Source of the DNA: Bin87 sp963666415
GTDB lineage: Bacteria > Chloroflexota > Dehalococcoidia > Lucifugimonadales > UBA3495
Direction: 5' to 3'
NCBI GenBank assembly: GCA_963666415.2
Contig: CAXXPD010000002.1
Span: 992,001 to 1,056,000, forward strand
DNA: 64,000 bases
Under the pieces are notes generated by a model, which had not been told where the DNA came from, searched no databases, and saw nothing but the letters and a program-made list of their open reading frames with translations. Position 1 is the first letter of the stretch, and each line of letters begins with the position of its first letter. Shown here one piece after another: positions 17,421-25,572 of the stretch. The position numbers were made by a program, and so were the translations under genes.

Positions 17421-17891
17421 GTGACGAGCACAGTGAAACGCACGACGACAAGATTCAAGACCTTCCCAGGCTTGGTGGTTATTGTCGCTTGGGTCATCGC
17501 CGCCTTGTTCCTTGCCGGCTGCGGAACGGCAGCCAACCAGCCGGAAGAAACGGCATACGGAAGCAACCGATCGTCTGATTCCGGCGTGGAGTTATCCGCA
17601 ACCGGCCAGGAAGGCGAGGCGCTGTTTGGGATGACTTGCGCAGCCTGCCACGGCGCTGGCGCAGTCGGGACTGCCCTGGGCCCGCCGCTGGCGCATCAAC
17701 TGTATGAACCGGGGCACCACTCGGATCATTCGATCCGGTCTGCGGTGCAAAAAGGCGTTCAGGCGCATCATTGGGCGTTCGGCGATATGCCGCCGGTTGT
17801 CGGCCTCTCGGAGGGGCAGGTGGACAAAATCATCTGCTATATCCGTGAACTGCAACTGGCGGAGGGCATCGCCGACCAGACTCCTTGCTAA
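17421..17891 (+). CDS. lipoprotein c-type cytochrome
   Basis: This small exported cytochrome c is probably a lipid-anchored electron acceptor. From the GTG at 17421 it has a basic N-terminus, a hydrophobic segment and a lipobox LAGC with Cys34. The haem site CAACH follows at residues 73-77, and GDMPPVV supplies a likely axial Met. An in-frame GTG at 17379 would add 14 residues and spoil the signal peptide. It follows the large subunit by 102 bp, so it may take electrons from the hydroxylase. Short tandem repeats of about 15 bp (near GTACTGCTGCAATG) lie just upstream at about 17318-17360. Confidence 0.82.
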   Translation: MTSTVKRTTTRFKTFPGLVVIVAWVIAALFLAGCGTAANQPEETAYGSNRSSDSGVELSATGQEGEALFGMTCAACHGAGAVGTALGPPLAHQLYEPGHHSDHSIRSAVQKGVQAHHWAFGDMPPVVGLSEGQVDKIICYIRELQLAEGIADQTPC

Positions 17892-17999
17892 CGTTGCTCC
17901 TGGGCAATCGCCCAAATGGTCTGAGTTATCATGTAACGGTCGGAGACCCGCGATGACAGCGGGGTGCCCGCAACTCGGGAGCGCATCAGGAGGTGAAAC

Positions 18000-18266
18000 G
18001 TGGCCAGAGTATTCGTGCCGACGATGCTGCAATCTTCCACAGGTGGAGTGAAGGAAGTGGAGGTAACGGCGCGCAACGTGCGTCAGGTCATAGATAAGCT
18101 GGAAGAAATGTTCCCCGGCATTGCCGACCGATTGATCGAGGATGACGACCTCCGCTCCAACCTGGCGGTGGCCGTGGACGGTGAAGTGGCCCGCATGGGT
18201 CTGATGGAACGGGTGGGGGAAAACACCGAAATCCACTTCGTGCCGGCCATTGGCGGGGGCAATTAG
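18000..18266 (+). CDS. MoaD/ThiS-like ubiquitin-fold protein
   Basis: This 88-residue beta-grasp protein has a GTG start at 18000 preceded by a strong AGGAGGTG. Family features are LEEMFPGIADRL in the middle, the short strand LAVAVDGEVAR, and the C-terminal VPAIGGGN. MoaD and ThiS normally end in an exposed Gly-Gly that is adenylated to carry sulfur. Here one Asn follows the glycines, so the tail may be trimmed or the protein may act differently. Its place after the molybdenum hydroxylase suggests a role in molybdopterin sulfur supply, but this is inferred from context. Confidence 0.8.
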   Translation: MARVFVPTMLQSSTGGVKEVEVTARNVRQVIDKLEEMFPGIADRLIEDDDLRSNLAVAVDGEVARMGLMERVGENTEIHFVPAIGGGN

Positions 18267-18415
18267 CGATTCCGCCGCCCAGATTTGCGAGGCTGGCGTG
18301 CCGGCTAGCCGGGTTGGACTTCACCGGCGGCGGCGCCTGCCAATGGCCTTCGGTTTGACCCGGCAACATCCGGCGGCTAAAATGATTGCACTTTCAGGTT
18401 GATGATTTACTAACG

Positions 18416-18988
18416 ATGACAATCCCCACGACCCTGCCCGGTGACGAACCCGACGCCGCTCCAGGAAGCATCGTATTCGATGTTTCTCCAGCCTCTGCCG
18501 GCGCGCCAGTCGACACCTGGTCGCAGGAACGATTGATTTCGGCCGGGGGTTTGGTATTCCGGGAAACGGCCGGCCGGATTGAGACCCTTTTGTGTGCGCG
18601 CAACCGTCCGGGATTCCAGGGGGCGGACGCTCCGTTGAGTTGGCGGTTGCCCAAGGGCACTCCCGAAATCGGCGAAAGCGTGGAACAAACGGCCCGGCGC
18701 GAAGTGCAGGAAGAAACCGGCCTTCAGGTAACGGTGTTGGCTCCCATTACTAGCATCCGCTATTACTTCGTGGGCCACAATGACGGTGTTCGCTACGACA
18801 AAACCGTCTATTTCTATCTGATGGAGCCGTCGGGGGGCAGCACTTCCGACCACGATTCCGAGTTTGATGTGGTTGAGTGGTGTGAGTATAACCAGGCGCT
18901 GGAAATGCTGGAGTACGACAACGAACGCAGCGTGCTGGGAGAGGCTCTGTCACTCATCGAAACCTATCGACGGAGCGGGCAGCCATGA
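18416..18988 (+). CDS. NUDIX hydrolase
   Basis: This protein of about 190 residues cleaves nucleoside diphosphate-linked substrates. The Nudix box is present as GTPEIGESVEQTARREVQEE, including the catalytic REVQEE metal ligands, near residue 81. The ATG at 18416 is chosen; 10 further codons are open upstream. The stop overlaps the next gene start in an ATGA arrangement, so the two are translationally coupled. Confidence 0.9.
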   Translation: MTIPTTLPGDEPDAAPGSIVFDVSPASAGAPVDTWSQERLISAGGLVFRETAGRIETLLCARNRPGFQGADAPLSWRLPKGTPEIGESVEQTARREVQEETGLQVTVLAPITSIRYYFVGHNDGVRYDKTVYFYLMEPSGGSTSDHDSEFDVVEWCEYNQALEMLEYDNERSVLGEALSLIETYRRSGQP

Positions 18989-19608
18989 CCAACAGCCTGG
19001 TTCTGCGGGGCGTTCGGGTGCTCTTGCGTGGCAAGCGCATGGAGGATGCCGAGCTGGATTACATCTGGCGCAGTGATCCCGAAATAGCGCGCCTGGACGC
19101 CGCCTATCCCCTCACCATGAAGTACGAGCGGTACCTGAAGCTTTTCGAAGACCAGGTGCGTTGGCCTACGCCGGGCTCGCACCATTTTGCGATTGAAGTC
19201 GCCGGCGGCAAGTTCATCGGCAATTGTATGTACTACGACCTGGACAGCCTGTCTAAAGAGGCCGAACTGGGTATTGTAATCGGCGACCGGGATTACTGGA
19301 GTGGCGGCTACGGTTACGATGCCGTGGCAACGCTGCTGCACCATATGTTCGACGACCTGCGCCTGAAACGGGTTTACCTGCACACGCTGGACTGGAATCA
19401 CCGCGCCCAGAAGTGCTTCGAGCGGTCTGGATTCAATCCGGTGCGCGAGGTGCGGCGGATGTCCCACAACTTCATTCTGATGGAAGTGTTTCGGGACGAC
19501 TGGGACGTTACTGGCGAAGAACGCTTGGCGGTGCGTCAGCAGTATCTCGACCAACGCGGAGGGATGCCGGTTGGCGACGATGACTCCGTCGCCGCAGCCA
19601 TAGTCTGA
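18985..19608 (+). CDS. GNAT N-acetyltransferase
   Basis: This 207-residue acetyltransferase overlaps the NUDIX gene by 4 bp. It has the acetyl-CoA binding region GDRDYWSGGYGYDAVATLLH (the R/Q-x-x-G-x-G/A-like loop), followed by LKRVYLHTLDWNHRAQKCFE and SGFNPVREVR, the standard GNAT ending. The substrate is unknown. It is distinct in sequence from the acetyltransferase at 12697-13308. Confidence 0.87.
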   Translation: MTNSLVLRGVRVLLRGKRMEDAELDYIWRSDPEIARLDAAYPLTMKYERYLKLFEDQVRWPTPGSHHFAIEVAGGKFIGNCMYYDLDSLSKEAELGIVIGDRDYWSGGYGYDAVATLLHHMFDDLRLKRVYLHTLDWNHRAQKCFERSGFNPVREVRRMSHNFILMEVFRDDWDVTGEERLAVRQQYLDQRGGMPVGDDDSVAAAIV

Positions 19609-19657
19609 CCCACCGCTGGCCTTTCGCCGCCAGTTTGGACGAGGGACCGGGCGAGGA

Positions 19658-20377
19658 TTACCTCCGGGCCGCGGCCAACGCGTCTCCGATGGTGATGTCT
19701 CCCGTGTACAACGCGCGTCCGATTATCGCCGCCTCGGCACCCGTGGGGACCAGTTTCGCTACGTGTTCCGCCGCGCCAACGCCGCCCGCCGACAATACTT
19801 TCAGTCCGCTATTTTCGACCAGGGCAGCGGTAGCCGCGTAGTTCGGCTCCTCCAGCGTGCCATCTCTCGAAATATCGGTGTACAGCAGGCGCTCTACCCC
19901 CAACCTGGCCATCTGGCCGGCAAGGTCAGTGGCGGTTACGTTGGAAGTTTCCGTCCAGCCGTGGATGGCGACCAACCCGTCGCGGGCATCCAGCGCCACC
20001 ACCACCCGGTCGGAGCCAAAACGCTGGCACAAGTCCTCCACGAGCTTGGGGTTCGAGACCGCCGCCGTGCCCACAACCACTCGCGCCGCGCCCGCCTCGA
20101 ACAGGCCGGAAGCGGTATCGACGCTGCGGATGCCCCCGCCGACCTGCACGGGAATGGTCAGCGCGCAGGTGATGGCAGTGATGGCGGCCAGGTTGGCCGG
20201 GTTGCCGCTGTGGGCACCGTCCAGATCCACGATGTGGAGCCGTTGGCCGCCCTCGGATTGCCAACGCTCGGCCACCGCCAAAGGGTCGTCGGAGAAGATC
20301 GTTTCCTGCTCGTAGTCGCCTTGATACAGCCGGACGCAGTTGCCGCCCCGCAGGTCAATCGCCGGGATTATTTCCAT
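19658..20377 (-). CDS. hisA: phosphoribosylformimino-5-aminoimidazole carboxamide ribotide isomerase
   Basis: HisA opens the ribose ring of ProFAR in histidine biosynthesis. The 239-residue TIM barrel begins MEIIPAIDLRGGNCVRLYQG, with the catalytic Asp in AIDLRGG and the second in YTDISRDG. The phosphate-binding motif VQVGGGIRS is also present. HisH lies 22 bp upstream in the same direction, but no hisF is adjacent. Confidence 0.95.
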   Translation of the reverse strand: MEIIPAIDLRGGNCVRLYQGDYEQETIFSDDPLAVAERWQSEGGQRLHIVDLDGAHSGNPANLAAITAITCALTIPVQVGGGIRSVDTASGLFEAGAARVVVGTAAVSNPKLVEDLCQRFGSDRVVVALDARDGLVAIHGWTETSNVTATDLAGQMARLGVERLLYTDISRDGTLEEPNYAATAALVENSGLKVLSAGGVGAAEHVAKLVPTGAEAAIIGRALYTGDITIGDALAAARR

Positions 20378-20399
20378 CTAGTCAGACACCCAATGCGTG

Positions 20400-21041
20400 C
20401 TAACCGCTAACGCGCGCGGCTTGACTGACGAAATTGGCGTAGATGCGTAGGCCGTTCACGCCGCTCTTTTCCGGATGGAATTGGGTCGCCACCACGTTGT
20501 CGCGGGCGTAAACGCTGCAGAACGGCAAGCCATATTCGGTAATACCGGCCACGTTGTCGCGTCGGGTCGGGTCGGCGTAGTAGCTGTGCACGAAGTAGAA
20601 GTGGCTGTCCTGCGGGATACCGGCCCATAGCGGATGCTCGGTCTGAAAGCGCACGGTGTTCCAGCCCATATGGGGCACCTTCATTCCGTCCGGCAGTCGC
20701 CTGACCCGTCCCGGAACCAGGCCAATGCAGTCGGCGTCGCCTTCGTCGGTGGCTTCCAGCAAAAGCTGCAAACCGAGGCAAACTCCCAAAAAAGGCCGCC
20801 CGCTGGCAATATACCCGAGCAACGGTTCCACCAAGCCACGGGCATTCAGCGCTGACATTGCCGCCGGGCCCGAGCCCACACCCGGCAATATCACGGCGTC
20901 GGCCGAATCCAGCATGGCCGGGTCTGACGTCACACACGGCACCACGCCCGCTTTCTCCACGGCGCGGGCGACGCTGCGCAGGTTGCCTGATTCGTAGTCG
21001 ATTACGACGATATTGGGATCGCCGGTGTCTAACGGAGGCAT
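20400..21041 (-). CDS. hisH: imidazole glycerol phosphate synthase, glutaminase subunit
   Basis: HisH releases ammonia from glutamine for HisF. The class I glutaminase nucleophile is Cys in FLGVCLGLQLL, and the His and Glu of the triad are in QFHPEKSG. The start at 21041 gives 213 residues, normal for HisH. An upstream in-frame start at 21095 would add 18 residues and overlap the cobalamin gene by 47 bp. It is in line with hisA. Confidence 0.94.
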   Translation of the reverse strand: MPPLDTGDPNIVVIDYESGNLRSVARAVEKAGVVPCVTSDPAMLDSADAVILPGVGSGPAAMSALNARGLVEPLLGYIASGRPFLGVCLGLQLLLEATDEGDADCIGLVPGRVRRLPDGMKVPHMGWNTVRFQTEHPLWAGIPQDSHFYFVHSYYADPTRRDNVAGITEYGLPFCSVYARDNVVATQFHPEKSGVNGLRIYANFVSQAARVSG

Positions 21042-21048
21042 TTGGGTA

Positions 21049-21639
21049 TCAGACACGTTCGCCGGTGGCGCGTTCGATGGGAATATCCCGATCATGGTAG
21101 CGAGCCAGCACGAACAGCAGGTCGCCCAGCCGGTTCAGATAGGCCAGGATCAGGTTGTTGGTCAATCCGCCGGCCTCGGAGAGGCTTACCACCCTGCGTT
21201 CGGCGGTACGTATGACGGTGCGGGCCGAATCCATGGCGGATGACGACGGAGTTCCACCGGGGAGAATGAATACTTGAGGCATCTGGAAGTGGGTTTCCAG
21301 CTCGTCGATTATCTCCTCCAGCTTGTCCACCATCGCCTCGGTAACCGGCGTGAAATGCTGGTGGAACAGGTCGTATTTGGACGGGTCAGTGGCCAGTTCG
21401 GCGGCCACGGTGAACAACTCGCGCTGCAGATCCCGCAGGATGTTTTTCACCTTGTCATCATCGGTCAATGCCCGAGCCAGCCCCATCAGGCTGACTGCCT
21501 CATCGGTGATGCCGTAAGCCTCGGTGTGCGGGCTGGCCTTGGATACTCTGCCTCCGTAGAGGAGGCTGGTTTCGCCCTGGTCCCCGTACTTGGTGTATAC
21601 CTTCTTGCGACGCGGTGATGATGAAGAAGATGTGCTCAT
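21049..21639 (-). CDS. PduO-type cob(I)alamin adenosyltransferase
   Basis: This enzyme transfers adenosyl from ATP to cob(I)alamin to make coenzyme B12. The 196-residue protein has the PduO/MMAB signatures: VYTKYGDQGETSLLYGGRVS (ATP site) at residues 15-34, RTVIRTAERRVV with the catalytic Arg, and YLNRLGDLLFVLAR near the C-terminus. It ends 7 bp before hisH. B12 dependence implies corrinoid enzymes elsewhere in the genome. Confidence 0.94.
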   Translation of the reverse strand: MSTSSSSSPRRKKVYTKYGDQGETSLLYGGRVSKASPHTEAYGITDEAVSLMGLARALTDDDKVKNILRDLQRELFTVAAELATDPSKYDLFHQHFTPVTEAMVDKLEEIIDELETHFQMPQVFILPGGTPSSSAMDSARTVIRTAERRVVSLSEAGGLTNNLILAYLNRLGDLLFVLARYHDRDIPIERATGERV

Positions 21640-21800
21640 TTTGGGTACCTCCGATGCCGGATTGCGACCATCGTCATTCTAGCACTCCCTCGCCGGTATC
21701 GCTATGCGACGCCCACCCGTTGGGCGCCGATTGGTCAGGTGATAAACTGGCATTGTGAGCCACGCTACCGGAATGCAGTCGCCAAGTCGAGGAGGACGCC

Positions 21801-22559
21801 ATGCCGCCTGAAATTCGTGCTATCGGAATCGAGGGGTTGCCCGAAGTGCGCGCCGGAGATGACCTGGCCGCGCAAATCATGGATGCCTGCGCGGCCCAGG
21901 GCACCCCCCTGGAAAATGGTGATGTGCTCGTGGTTACCCAGAAAGTCGTCAGCAAGGCTGAAGGCCGCGTGATGACCATCGACGACGTTGAAGCTTCGCC
22001 GTTGGCGGTTGCCATCACCGAGGGTCACCGCCGCGACCCCCGCCATACCGAGATGATTCTTCGCGAAAGCCGGCGCATCGTGCGAATGGACCGCGGCGTA
22101 ATCATCAGCGAAACCTACCACGGCTACATTTGCGCCAATGCCGGGATTGACGCCTCCAACATCCCCGGCGAAAATGCCATCTGCCTCCTGCCGGTCGACC
22201 CGGACGCGTCGGCGCAGGGGATCAGGGATGCCGTGAGTTCCCGGTTGGGCGTTGACGTTGCAGTGCTGGTTTCCGATACCTTCGGTCGCCCCTGGCGGAA
22301 CGGGGCCGTCAACGTGTCTATCGGCGTGGCTGGTTTCAATCCGGTGGTGAGCTACATCGGCGAATTCGATCCCCACGGCAACGAACTGCATACCACTACC
22401 ATCGCGGTGGCCGACGAGTTGGCGGCAACGGCGGAACTGGTTACCGGCAAACTGTTGGGGGTGCCGGTAGCGATCATCAGGGGCTACCCCTACGAGCACA
22501 TGGATGACGCCAGCAGCCGCGCCATCGTCCGGGAAGGCGACAAGGATTTGTTCCGGTAG
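21801..22559 (+). CDS. cofE: coenzyme F420-0:L-glutamate ligase
   Basis: CofE adds gamma-linked glutamate to F420-0. The 252-residue protein carries the family blocks NGDVLVVTQKVVSKAEGR near residue 39, GVIISETYHGYICANAGID near residue 100 and VLVSDTFGRPWRNGAVNVSI near residue 154. The length fits the single-domain bacterial/archaeal form, not the FbiB fusion. No other F420 gene is adjacent. Its presence implies that the organism makes F420. Confidence 0.93.
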   Translation: MPPEIRAIGIEGLPEVRAGDDLAAQIMDACAAQGTPLENGDVLVVTQKVVSKAEGRVMTIDDVEASPLAVAITEGHRRDPRHTEMILRESRRIVRMDRGVIISETYHGYICANAGIDASNIPGENAICLLPVDPDASAQGIRDAVSSRLGVDVAVLVSDTFGRPWRNGAVNVSIGVAGFNPVVSYIGEFDPHGNELHTTTIAVADELAATAELVTGKLLGVPVAIIRGYPYEHMDDASSRAIVREGDKDLFR

Positions 22560-22607
22560 GTGGTCGCCGACCGCGGCCCTACCCCATTTCGGATTCCACG
22601 GGCAAGG

Positions 22608-23750
22608 CTAGTTGACGGGCAGGGCTAGTTGATAGGAAGTTGCGCGAGCACCTGCGGAAGCCCGGGGTGCCGCTCGCCGTCCGTTGGGCTTATCGTTGCC
22701 TTCCGGTTCCGCCGGTACGAATCCGGAGACGCCGACGCCCAGCAAGCGAAACGTCCGCTCCGGTGCCAGTTCCCGCTCCAGCAACGCCCACGCAGTGGCG
22801 CCAATCGTCGAATTGTCGTTGATGGAAGCGGGCAGGGTCATTTGGCGCGTAAACGTGGTGAAATCGGACAGACGCATCTTTACCGTAACGGTGCGTCCGG
22901 TCAGAGATTTTCGCATCAACGCACTGGCGACGCTGCTCGAAAGACGGTCAATGACTGGACGCAGTTCTTCGGCAGAGCCGATGTCTTCCGGAAAGGTCGT
23001 TTCGCTGCTCACCGATTTGGTTTCCCGCACCGTCTGCACCGGACTGTGATCGATGCCGCGGGCGTGGTCGCGGATGCTGGCGCCACGCTTGCCGAACCGG
23101 CGTGTGAACCAGGGTTCGGGCATCCCGGCCAGGTCGCCGATCGTGTGCACTCCGTCGGCTAGCAGCCGCGCGGCAGATTTCGGGCCGATGCCCGCCAGTT
23201 TACCGACCGCAAGCGGGGCCAGAAAATCGGCTTCCTCACCGTCGGGAACCACTACCAGGCCGTCTGGCTTTTGCAAGTCAGACGCGATTTTGGCGACGCA
23301 TTTCCCGGTGGCCAGGCCCACCGATACGGTCAGGCCGGTTTCGGCGGCCACCCTGGCTTTGATGTCTATGGCAACGGCGATTGGTGAGCGGTCATCGGCA
23401 GCGACGGTGATGTCCAGATAGGCTTCATCCAGGGATTGCGGCTCGATGGTGTCGGTTACGGAGCGGAATACCCCCATGACTTGCGCCGACAATTCCCGGT
23501 ATCGGTCGAACCGGGGTCGCACGATGATACCGTCGGGGCAATGGCGCACCGCGGTGGCCATAGGCATTGCCGAGTGGACGCCAAACTTGCGGGCCTCGTA
23601 TGAGGCGGTGGCAACGACGCCGCGCCCGTCTGGACTGCCGCCCACCAGCACCGGTTTTCCCCGCAGTTCTGGATTATCAAGCTGTTCAACCGCGGCGTAA
23701 AAGGCGTCGAGGTCGGCGTGGATTATGTGGCGAACCGACGGCTGAATCAT
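22608..23750 (-). CDS. dinB: DNA polymerase IV (Y-family)
   Basis: This translesion polymerase has 380 residues from the ATG at 23750. Metal-binding motifs are ADLDAFYAAVEQ near residue 11 and SLDEAYLDI near residue 103. The helix-hairpin-helix region is KLAGIGPKSAARLLADGVHT, and the little-finger domain follows. Upstream codons to 23828 are open but resemble no DinB. The C-terminus YQLALPVN could be a degenerate beta-clamp motif. A tandem 17-bp duplication (22598-22631) spans the stop region. Confidence 0.93.
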   Translation of the reverse strand: MIQPSVRHIIHADLDAFYAAVEQLDNPELRGKPVLVGGSPDGRGVVATASYEARKFGVHSAMPMATAVRHCPDGIIVRPRFDRYRELSAQVMGVFRSVTDTIEPQSLDEAYLDITVAADDRSPIAVAIDIKARVAAETGLTVSVGLATGKCVAKIASDLQKPDGLVVVPDGEEADFLAPLAVGKLAGIGPKSAARLLADGVHTIGDLAGMPEPWFTRRFGKRGASIRDHARGIDHSPVQTVRETKSVSSETTFPEDIGSAEELRPVIDRLSSSVASALMRKSLTGRTVTVKMRLSDFTTFTRQMTLPASINDNSTIGATAWALLERELAPERTFRLLGVGVSGFVPAEPEGNDKPNGRRAAPRASAGARATSYQLALPVN

Positions 23751-23914
23751 GGTTTTCACGGCACAGTAGCAGTCGTCTGGGTAATGTTGGCATTGTAACC
23801 CGTCAGCGGATGGGGTCGCACCCGGCAATTGTCAACATCGTGTGCCGTCAGAGGTTTGGATATCCCCCCCCAACACGCTGGGTATCTATCGCCCATGGCA
23901 GCCTGGGTCTAGCG

Positions 23915-24045
23915 TTGTCATTGCGAGAGTAGCGTGGCAATCCCGTCGTTGTAGCAACGGCGGTTCGCCGACGTGTGTACGACCTCATCGAGGTGGTCAC
24001 GTGCCTCGACGAGCCCGGGATGAGCGGGCGCTCCTCGTAATGTCA
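23915..24045. repeat. dispersed MITE-like repeat, copy 1
   Basis: This element of about 130 bp opens with GTCATTGCGAGAGTAGCGTGG and closes with CTCCTCGTAATGTCAG, so its ends are inverted repeats of each other. It closely matches the copy at 36562-36700 and shares its ends with 47290-47400 and 61876-61922. No open frame of its own is apparent. The rest of the 434-bp gap 23751-24184 shows nothing recognisable. Confidence 0.75.
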
Positions 24046-24184
24046 GATTGAAGCGGGAACGTGTGACGCAGCATCCGGCGTTGCCGTGAAGCGGGCCGAC
24101 GTATACACTGGCGATTCGTTGTGCGTAAACGCGGCGCAAGCGAACCGCGGGCAAATCCAACGCATACCCATCTGGTGGGGCACA

Positions 24185-25498
24185 GTGGCAACTTCGGGAG
24201 AGATAACGGCAGGAAGCGGACGGCCGGGCATCTACTATGGATGGTGGATGGTGGCGATTACCTCGGCGATGAGTTTTTTCGCCAGCGGGGTATTTTTCCG
24301 TGGTTTCGGCGTGCTGGTGCTCCCCATCCGCAATGAACTGGGCATAACCCAGGCTCAGACCAACCTGGTGTTTTCCGTGGCCCGCGCTGAGGGTGGCCTG
24401 GAGGGGCCATTCGCGGGTTGGCTCATCGACAAGTTTGGGAACCGCAACGTGTTGGTTCCGTCGTTGCTCCTGGCCGTGATTGGTTATTTCATCATGGCGT
24501 TCTGGATGCCAGGGTTTTGGACCTTCGCGCTCGTGTACCTCGGATTGGTGTCTCTCGGCAACAGCATGGCCTTCCAGCACGCCTGCTTCGCTGGCCTGAA
24601 TCAGTGGTTCCAACGCAAGAGGGCGCTGGCGATTTCCATTCTCGCCGCCGTTGCCTCACTGGGTGGGTTGGCCCTCATACCGACCATGAATCTGCTCATC
24701 GATCAGGCCGGGTTGCTGTGGGGACTAATAGCATCGGGCCTGTTTTACCTGGTTATTCTTCTGCCGCTTTGCATCTGGTTCCGTAATCGTCCGGAGGACA
24801 TGGGGCTCTTGCCCGATGGTGCGACTCGCCCTCCGACAACCGGGGGCCGGGGGCAGACGCGCCGCGAAACCCGAGACTATACGGTTAGAGAGGCTCTGCG
24901 GACACGAGCGTACTGGCTGCTGTTGTTAGGAGCAGGTTTGCGACAAACGGCAACGCTGGGCATCCTGGTCAGCCTGTTCCCAATACTGGTTGACGACAAG
25001 GGGATGAGCACCCAGATGGCGGCCAATCTGATTGGTGCGATGTCCGCCATCAACTTTGTTTCTCGCCTGATCATGGGCTATATGGGCGACCGGGTATCCA
25101 AACAGGCGATTATGGCGGTGAGCCTTTTCGTCGAAGGCGTGGGCTACCTGTTCCTTTGGCAGGGCGATTGGCAGACTGCCATCGGCATCACGCTGGTTTT
25201 GGGGTTTGTGGTCTGCGAAGGGATGATGGATGGGGCCGGCGTGATAGTGTGGGCCGCCCTGGGCGAGTACTACGGCCGCACCAGGTTCGCCACATTGCGG
25301 GGCTACATAACCTTCGCCTATGCCTGGGCGCTGGTGGCGTCTCCGGTGTACGCCGGGTGGGTTTACGACCAATTCGGCAGCTACAACCGCGCCATCGTCC
25401 CGGGAGCCATCTGCGCAATGATTGCTGGGGTGTGTTTCCTGTTCATCAAGCGGCCACCGGAATTGACTACCGAGGTGCCCGAGGTCAATGCGCCTTAG
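24185..25498 (+). CDS. MFS transporter (monocarboxylate/oxalate-formate type)
   Basis: This major facilitator protein has about 437 residues and twelve predicted membrane segments. GIYYGWWMVAITSAMSFFAS opens the first helix, VFSVARAEGGLEGPFAGWLI covers helix two and the A-like motif, and RNRPEDMGLLPDG is the central loop. The GTG at 24185 after a GGTGGGG stretch is the preferred start; 33 more codons are open upstream but do not look like protein. It is paralogous to 11303-12655. Anionic organic acids are the usual substrates of this branch. Confidence 0.85.
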   Translation: MATSGEITAGSGRPGIYYGWWMVAITSAMSFFASGVFFRGFGVLVLPIRNELGITQAQTNLVFSVARAEGGLEGPFAGWLIDKFGNRNVLVPSLLLAVIGYFIMAFWMPGFWTFALVYLGLVSLGNSMAFQHACFAGLNQWFQRKRALAISILAAVASLGGLALIPTMNLLIDQAGLLWGLIASGLFYLVILLPLCIWFRNRPEDMGLLPDGATRPPTTGGRGQTRRETRDYTVREALRTRAYWLLLLGAGLRQTATLGILVSLFPILVDDKGMSTQMAANLIGAMSAINFVSRLIMGYMGDRVSKQAIMAVSLFVEGVGYLFLWQGDWQTAIGITLVLGFVVCEGMMDGAGVIVWAALGEYYGRTRFATLRGYITFAYAWALVASPVYAGWVYDQFGSYNRAIVPGAICAMIAGVCFLFIKRPPELTTEVPEVNAP

Positions 25499-25572
25499 CC
25501 TTGCTGCCGACCCGCTATGCTACAATGCCGGTGCCGGCCAACTCGCACGGACCAAGCAGCTGGAGCGTGATA

